64,000 nucleotides of DNA from Lamellibrachia columna (taxonomy: Eukaryota; Annelida; Polychaeta; Sabellida; Siboglinidae), in assembly GCA_963662155.1 (NCBI GenBank), contig OY759275.1, positions 517,501 to 581,500 of the forward strand, given 5' to 3'. A program made the translations under genes and the position numbers. The notes under the pieces were generated by a model that made no database searches, was not told where the DNA came from, and was given only the letters and a program-made list of their open reading frames with translations. Positions 57,991 to 64,000 of the stretch are shown piece by piece (position 1 is the stretch's first letter; every line of letters begins with the position of its first letter).

Positions 57991-58906
57991 CAACGTTGGC
58001 AAGTTTAACCTGCCCCCCCCCCGGGTTTAACCTGTGTTTGGCTAAACCTCCATTTTGGGCTAAACTGGGTTAAACTATTTTTCAGGCATATTTTTCACAA
58101 TATGAAAGAATAAAACTGGTCTTAGTTGGTGAGTTGAGCTAATTGACAGGACCATGTATTGGTGGTGGCTTTATGGCTCTGTGGCTCTGATGATTGTTTT
58201 AACTTTAAGGGCTAGAGGGTGAATCCAGTTGTTGGCAGTGAACACAAGTGCTGCTGGCCTGGAGGGTAGATTACCACCTGCCAGTCTCCAAAGCTCAATA
58301 TCCCTGCTGTAAGCTCACACCAGACTATACTGGTGCAGGTTGTCTGACTTGAATCACTACACTTCTTCAGAAGAAGACACAGCTAGTAATTCATGGCACT
58401 GTCCACTGTGAGGGCAACAAAGGCATTTTTTGGCTATGGCTAACTGATAAAAGTCCCTTTTATTATGGACTTCCTGGCCTGGTTTAAACAAATAAAAGGA
58501 TTATGGTCTGAACTGGTAACTAATAGTATGCATAAGGTGGATATTAACTTGAGGTGGCTGTGGGAAGTACCACCAACTGAAGGGAAACCTTTGTAGCTTC
58601 TATGCATTCAGTGTGCAGAACAGTTGTTTCAATAAATAACATAACACACCAATAGCATGCTATCACACAGTGATAGGTAGACACATTGACATATTTATTT
58701 AAAGAGCAATTTTCTACTTTTTTGCATAAATAATATGACACCAGTGTTAAACCATCATCAATCCACATGCCACCTGTATTACTATTGAGAATGTTCGCCC
58801 AATAATATCATCCTCAATTCTCATAGTAAAGCCCAGGTTTAACCTAGGTTTAACCAGGGTTAAACTAGTAAAACCCAGGTTTAACCTGGGTTTAACTCCA
58901 ACCCTG
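57991..58906. mobile_element. hAT-type MITE with perfect 8-bp target duplication
   Basis: The left end caacgttggcaagtttaacc and the right end, read inverted, cagggttggagttaaaccc are related. Both flanks carry ATTAGAAA (57983-57990 and 58907-58914), the 8-bp duplication expected of hAT elements. The subterminal regions are rich in both orientations of a ggtttaacc motif. There is no transposase frame inside, so it was mobilised in trans. It inserted at the 3' end of the neighbouring SINE. Confidence 0.88.
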
Positions 58907-58914
58907 ATTAGAAA

Positions 58915-59224
58915 CAAATATGTTCTTATATAGTGTAGTATCCAGTGTGTATGACCCCTCAAAGCATTTTACACTTCACCCCCTCACAGACCTATCTGGA
59001 TAGCTTTCAGCCAGGCTGCAATTACTGTGCGTTGAATGTTTGTTCATATATATCAACCACTATCTATAGACAGTTCTGTACTCATTTGTTTTATACAGCT
59101 GAGTGAACTAAGGCAATGTGGAGTGAACAGAATTTCCCAGCATTCAAAACGGCAACAAGAGGATTTGAACTGGGGTTTTCTCGATTGAGAGTCCGATGTT
59201 CTTGCCATTACACTACTGCTCCCC
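58915..59224 (-). mobile_element. tRNA-derived SINE, full length
   Basis: Minus-strand head GGGGAGCAGTAGTGTAATGG has a perfect Pol III box A (TAGTGTAATGG) and a box B GTTCAAATCC about 45 bases on. A body region with TTCACTC...CAGCTGTATAAAAC follows, then the tail gggggtgaagtgtaaaatgc ... ggatac...tatataagaac. The tail is shared with 53595-53695. It is not a functional tRNA gene, since the acceptor stem is not closed. Confidence 0.8.
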
Positions 59225-59234
59225 AGATGGGAGG

Positions 59235-59440
59235 CTCAGACCCTTGCCACACCCCTCGTAGTACTGTGCAAAGACTATTCATTCACATATCCACCTCTGT
59301 CTATCGCCAGGTATTGAGAGAACTGAAGCAACACAGAGTGAATGAAATTGCCCAAGCTTCGAAACAGCAGCAAGAGGATTCGAACCTGTGTTATCTTGAT
59401 TGCATGTCTGATGTTCTAACCACAACAATACCACACCCCA
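59235..59440 (-). mobile_element. Second tRNA-derived SINE copy, 3' truncated
   Basis: Minus-strand head with GTGGTTAGAACATCAGAC and a perfect box B GGTTCGAATCC (59376-59386), then GGGCAATTTCATTCACTC as in the body of its neighbour. It ends against the head of the first SINE. Confidence 0.7.
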
Positions 59441-59499
59441 CTAGTGTTCAAGTGGATAATCAGAATAATTTTATAATATTCTTATTTAGAATATGTTGA

Positions 59500-60600
59500 A
59501 ACAATATTATTACCATGTGGTTGGATTTTAGATCTATGGTTGCAAACAAAAGAAGAACATGAAATATCAACACTTCCACTTTAATGTTGTTACTATTATT
59601 AAAGATTGTAAGTTCGAATTTGTAATGTAACAATTGAAATGTAAATTAATTATCCTTAGGGCCAGAACATCACTTTTAGCAAGTGGTGTGATGATTTGAG
59701 CCAGAGACTTAACTCAAATTGTTATCTTATGGTGTCTCAAATTGTATCCATCTCCAACTTTTGATAAAAGACTATTTTAAAACATTATTATAATTTTGTA
59801 CTCAAGTTTCCACCTTAAAAACTTGACCCAGATCTACATCTCTGTCAACACCACCCTACCTATAAGACTTCATTTCTACTAGCTGACATCATGCCAAAAT
59901 AAGTTGCAAATGGCTTAGACAATTTTCAAAATAACACGAATTGAAACAAGTCATCATAAACATTGATGCCTCGACTAGATCAGCATTATATGCCTAAGAT
60001 GATCAACACTGATTTATTTAAAGTTGATGGCTCTACAACACAAAATAAAATAATATATATATATATATATAAATTGCCTCATGCCAGTCTCCAAAAATCC
60101 TACACCTAGTATTGTCACTCTGCATTTTAATGGCATTGATACTAGCTCAGCTCTCCTAGTTGATCAGCTTAGTTGCTCAGGTGTGTATTCCATTCTTTTC
60201 AGTTTGCCTATTTTCTTCTGTTGTTGTTTCATTTTAATGACAACAAACTGTTTAAACTGCAAAATGTGGAGCTTGTGATAAAGATATTTAATTTTATGTA
60301 GGTTTACATGTATCATTCATATAATTATTTCAGGAGAATACTAGGCCTACATATGTGGTTATGCTTTGTCTACCAAAGGTCTAGCATTGTGAAAAATACT
60401 TGATAATTTGTAAATACTAAACAAAACAAACTATCCTCTTATGCACTCTAGCATAAGATAAAGAATGACCAAAATATGCACTTTTATTAATATGCAAGTT
60501 GAACTGATGATTAGTAAAACCAAACCACCTTTAGGATGACATGATTACTTTTTTATATACTCAGAAAAAACATGGTTCCGGTGGGGAGACAGTGGATGAT
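59500..60600. other. No feature seen
   Basis: AT-rich sequence with a short TA run near 60055. No domain, TIR or array recognised. Confidence 0.4.
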
Positions 60601-61175
60601 AAAGTGGGGGAAGACTATGAGAGAGATGCTAGGGAGAGCTCACATCAGGAGATGGGACATAAGGAGACTGGACGGACTGAAAAGGGAGGGAAGACGACGT
60701 TAGCGAAGGAGAGGGGATGGAAGAATAAGGGAGGCAAGGCGACAGGACCGGGGGAGATGGGATCGAGGGAGACCGGAGGGAAGGCGACGTGGGCGAGGGT
60801 GACGGGAGCGAAGGAGATGGGAGGGAAGGTGATGTGAGTGAGGTAGATGGAAGGGGAGGCGAAATGAACGAAGGCAATAGAAGCGCAAGATAGTCAGGAG
60901 ACGGGAGGGAAAGGTGACATGTCCATGGGTGAGAGGGAGATGGACAACAGGCTGCCAAGTGCCACGACTGCAGGACACATTGCGACAAAAGAGATCCGAC
61001 GCAGGTGATAGAGAGGGTGAGGAGGAGAGCGAGGGTGTCTATGGGGGACTCAATAGTTAGGAAGACCGACAGAGCATTAAACAAGAGGGACGATGTGGTG
61101 GTTTGTTTCCTAGGGGCCAAGGCAAGGGAGGATCTATTTAGTACACGTATGAACGAATAACGTAGAGAGGGAGGG
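60600..61175 (+). mobile_element. CR1 ORF1 fragment: acidic/basic repeats and GDSIVRK esterase start
   Basis: A purine-rich stretch with degenerate units such as gaaggcgacgtgggcgaggg (60640-60870) precedes codons MGDSIVRKTDRALNKRDDVV then VCFLGAK (61040-61120), homologous to the SGNH-like ORF1 segment on minus at 11.4 kb. The frame dies soon after. It is in the same orientation as the CR1 ORF2 tail at 61.2 kb, so the two are probably ends of one internally deleted element. Confidence 0.6.
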
Positions 61176-61229
61176 AACAACTGCCATAGTTACGAAATAC
61201 AAGCAGTTAATCAGAACAAAGTAGACGCG

Positions 61230-61860
61230 AGTTTAAGTGCTGATATGAAAGTTTCAGAGCAGTGTGGTATTGCAGCTTCAAAAGGTAATCACATTCTTGG
61301 GTTGATGAGGAGAAATATAACATACAAGGAAAAAAGTTAATTACACCTCTGTATAAAGCAATAGTTAGACCTGTATACAGTATTCTATATACAAGCGTCG
61401 AGACCATAATATCGTCAGAAGGATATCGATACGTTTGAACGAATAAGAGGAGAGCAACTTCCAGAACTGAGACCTTAGTTTTGAACGACCGACAGAATGT
61501 GGTTTAACAACCCTAGAGACAAGAAGGTTAAGAGTAGACCAGGTTGAAATTTTAAAGATATTGAATGCGTATGAAAATATTGATAGAAATGTTTTTTTTT
61601 TCACTCAAGAAAGATAGTAGAATTAGAGGACATAAGGTAACATTAGTAAAGGATCAGTGTAGATTGGATATCAGGAAGTACTCGTTCTCACAGAGGACAA
61701 TAAATTAAACGAATACATTATCTATAGATTGTGTAACTGCTAGCAGCGTGCATATGTTTAAAAACGAGGTTGACACATCTCAGGAGGGCGGGTTACACAT
61801 AGATGAAAATTTTTTTACTCGATAAGCCAATGGCTTCCTTGTCCACTTGCCTTCTGGGCC
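61230..61860 (+). mobile_element. CR1 ORF2 C-terminus and 3' end
   Basis: The plus strand reads SADMKVSEQCGIAASKGNHI then ITPLYKAIVRPVYSILY, a YRRKDIDTFERI-like frame, RDKKVKSRP-type codons, ENIDRNVFF, KDQCRLDIRKYSFSQRTIN and VHMFKNEVDT, the canonical CR1 C-terminal order, with several frameshifts. Sequence after the stop (ctcgataagccaatggcttc) recurs inverted at about 28142-28175. Confidence 0.8.
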
Positions 61861-62012
61861 TTTGCCTTGGATGGCAATCTTGTTAAATCGTAATTGTAAG
61901 CATAAGTACGTGCATATTTATTATGTATTAGTTCTATTGTAAAGCGCATTGATATGTTTAGTACATGAATATATGCTATAGAAGAACCGAAAGTTTATTT
62001 ATATATGTATAT

Positions 62013-62141
<129 letters not shown>

Positions 62142-62409
62142 CATATGTATTATATTGTTTCCCGCCTAGCAAGTAAATGCTTTAAATGCACACTTACATA
62201 CATAAGGGTTCCTTGTCCACCTGTCAACCCAGTTGCTGTAGACATCATTATTATCGTATTTTTCAGGTTCAGACAAGCCTGCTTGCGTAGTAAGGACAGT
62301 TGTAAGACATTTGCTAGTGTATCATATTTGCTATATGGTTTGCTAATCGACTAAACGGGTATTGCATTGCGATTTGCATTTCAGAAGAGAACTTCGACAC
62401 ATCGGCATC

Positions 62410-64000
62410 ATGTCGTTCTGGAAAAGATTCCTGCCCAAGAGGTTTTGTCGGCCAGCTGAACCTGTTTCAGTAGCAGTTGAAGTCGTTGAAGGTGCTTGTT
62501 TACTACATACAAACTGCGGAGCCGTCCCTTCTATGCGTGCTGCAACCACCGACCCATCGAGTCCTGGAGAGGACGACGTCCCGTACACTGGCTACACTCC
62601 GGGGGCGTGCACCACACCGCATGACGTCCCGTACACTGGCCACACTCCGGGGGCGTGCACCACACCGCATGACGTCCCATACACTGGCCACACTCCGGGG
62701 GCGTGCACCACACCGCATGACGTCCCGTGTACTGTACGCACTCCGGGGGCGTGCACCACACCGCATGACGTCCCGTGTACTGTACGCACGCCGGGGGCGT
62801 GCACCACACCGCATGACGTCCCGTGTACTGTACGCACTCCGGGGGCGTGCACCACACCGCATGACGTCCCGTACACTGTACGCACTCCGGGGGCGTGCAC
62901 CACACCGCATGACGTCCCGTACACTGTACGCACTCCGGGGGCGTGCACCACACCGCATGACGTCCCGTACACTGTACGCACTCCGGGGGCGTGCACCACA
63001 CCGCATGACGTCCCGTACACTGTACGCACTCCGGGGGCGTGCACCACACCGCATGACGTCCCGTACACTGTACGCACTCCGGGGGCGTGCACCACACCGC
63101 ATGACGTCTCGTACACTGTACGCACTCCGGGGGCGTGCACCACACCGCATGACGTCCCGTGTACTGTACGCACTCCGGGGGCGTGCACCACATCGCATGA
63201 CGTCCCGTGTACTGTTCGCACTCCGGGGGCGTGCACCACACCGCATGACGTCTCGTACACTGTACACACTTCGGGGGCGTGCACCACACCGCATGACGTC
63301 CCGTGCCCTGTACACACTTCGGGGGCGTGCACCACACCGCATGACGTCTCGTACACTGTACACACTTCGGGGGCGTGCACCACACCGCATGACGTCCCGT
63401 GCCCTGTACACACTCCGGGTGCGTGCACCACACCGCATGACGTCTCGTACACTGTACGCACTCCGGGGGCGTGCACCACACCGCATGACGTCCCGTACAC
63501 TGTACGCACTCCGGGGGCGTGCACCACACCGCATGACGTCCCGTACACTGTACACACTCCGGGGGCGTGCACCACACCACATGACGTCCCGTACACTGGT
63601 CACACTCCGGTCGCGTGCACCACACCGCATGACGTCTCGTACACTGTACACACTCCGGGGGCGTGCTCCACACCGCATGACGTCCCGTGCCCTGTACACA
63701 CTCCGGGGGCGTGCTCCACACCCGGACAAGGTAACCCGTTGAGTGTCCAGTCGGCGGAGAGTCACAGCTTCCATTCGTGTGAACAGCTGAGTGGTCAGAT
63801 CAAGAAAGGTCGCACAATCAAAGCATCCCATAATGCATCCCATAATGCAGTCGCAGAATCAGAAATTGACGGAAATGGCTGCGCTGAGGAACCAGATAAA
63901 TCTGCTACACTATTAGGCGGATTGAGCAAGTGTGTGCTACCCGAGACTTGTATGGGCCGGACCAATGGTGATCTGCAGCAAGACATGATGTGTGGCGACC
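62410..64000 (+). CDS. Novel repeat protein exon, open to the window end
   Basis: From ATG at 62410 the frame is open for 530 codons to the last base. A plausible 3' splice acceptor (tttgcatttcag, about 62378-62389) lies 20 bases upstream, so the ATG may start the second exon. Residues 1-55 are unique: MSFWKRFLPKRFCRPAEPVS, basic and aromatic, then acidic and Pro-rich. Residues 56-439 are 24 tandem 16-residue units of the form DVPYTVRTPGACTTPH, each with one Cys and a TPGA core. The tail (about 90 residues) is unique and polar, beginning GQGNPLSVQSAESHSFHSCE, with an ASHNASHNA mini-repeat. No signal peptide, membrane segment or known domain. Other frames are also open through the array but close within about 20-125 bases outside it; this frame continues 165 bases before and 274 after. 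Function unknown. Confidence 0.6.
   Translation, partial: MSFWKRFLPKRFCRPAEPVSVAVEVVEGACLLHTNCGAVPSMRAATTDPSSPGEDDVPYTGYTPGACTTPHDVPYTGHTPGACTTPHDVPYTGHTPGACTTPHDVPCTVRTPGACTTPHDVPCTVRTPGACTTPHDVPCTVRTPGACTTPHDVPYTVRTPGACTTPHDVPYTVRTPGACTTPHDVPYTVRTPGACTTPHDVPYTVRTPGACTTPHDVPYTVRTPGACTTPHDVSYTVRTPGACTTPHDVPCTVRTPGACTTSHDVPCTVRTPGACTTPHDVSYTVHTSGACTTPHDVPCPVHTSGACTTPHDVSYTVHTSGACTTPHDVPCPVHTPGACTTPHDVSYTVRTPGACTTPHDVPYTVRTPGACTTPHDVPYTVHTPGACTTPHDVPYTGHTPVACTTPHDVSYTVHTPGACSTPHDVPCPVHTPGACSTPGQGNPLSVQSAESHSFHSCEQLSGQIKKGRTIKASHNASHNAVAESEIDGNGCAEEPDKSATLLGGLSKCVLPETCMGRTNGDLQQDMMCGD
62575..63726 (+). repeat. 48-bp coding minisatellite, exactly 24 copies
   Basis: 1152 bp = 24 x 48 with no indel. 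The unit is gacgtcccgtacactgtacg plus cactccgggggcgtgcaccacaccgcat. Variation is confined to point changes (Pro/Ser, Tyr/Cys, Arg/His, Gly/Val) at a few columns. A GGGGG run in nearly every copy has not slipped. Confidence 0.97.

Noticed and set aside
59150..59440. tRNA genes on minus
   Set aside because: Pol III boxes are present but acceptor stems do not close and a shared SINE body and tail follow; called SINEs.
62477..63843. Alternative 334-446-codon frames through the 48-bp array on both strands
   Set aside because: All close soon after leaving the array, whereas the frame from 62410 stays open through 165 bases before and 274 bases after it.

Overview
The window is eukaryotic, repeat-dominated intergenic DNA from a metazoan, most likely a marine invertebrate (mollusc-like or another lophotrochozoan). 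The evidence is the mix of elements: CR1-like and other APE-type LINEs, a Ty3/Gypsy element with CsRn1-clade hallmarks, piggyBac, hAT and a Mutator-like transposase of the invertebrate type, tRNA-derived SINEs, intron-style splice signals and CCCTAA-containing repeats. No species can be named from the sequence. There are no operons, rRNA genes or CRISPR loci.

Layout. 0-11.5 kb: LINE fragments (CR1-like RT on minus at the left edge, an L1/RTE-like RT scrap, an L2/CR1-like fragment at 9.6-10.7 kb, a CR1 ORF1 esterase fragment at 11.1-11.5 kb) between minisatellites with 57-, 54- and 34-bp units and a long CA tract. 11.8-16.3 kb: a minus-strand LINE (endonuclease plus RT) split by a piggyBac-derived remnant. 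16.46-20.03 kb: a young Ty3/Gypsy element (128-bp LTRs differing at one base, 4-bp target duplication) that lacks the RT core and sits inside an 18/36-bp minisatellite continuing to 22.05 kb. 22-29 kb: many short tandem arrays, a possible Cys-rich coding remnant and a truncated CR1 copy. 29.4-33.4 kb: a plus-strand LINE blown apart by a TA tract, a 33-bp array and a 2.7-kb array of 40-bp units. 35.9-38.5 kb: a minus-strand CR1-like LINE containing 76-bp and 25-bp arrays. 38.9-44.3 kb: 71-, 47- and 25/26-bp arrays, the last two beside or inside hAT-like coding remnants. 46-54.4 kb: a DNA-transposon cluster, with a hAT-like element and then a Mutator-like composite that has long inverted ends, a nearly intact but disabled transposase and a convergent His-Me finger (I-PpoI-type) endonuclease pseudogene. 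56-62 kb: LINE/CR1 debris, a hAT MITE with a perfect 8-bp target duplication and two tRNA-derived SINEs. 62.4-64 kb: the only convincing host-type reading frame, open from an ATG behind a splice acceptor to the window end, with 24 exact-length 48-bp (16-residue) repeats.

The unifying theme is local tandem duplication. By my coordinates roughly 18 kb (a bit under 30%) is tandem array. In at least six cases the LINE reading frame can be followed into one side of an array and out of the other using a single repeat copy, so those arrays grew inside retrotransposon coding sequence after insertion. Most long open frames in the window are by-products of arrays whose period is a multiple of three.
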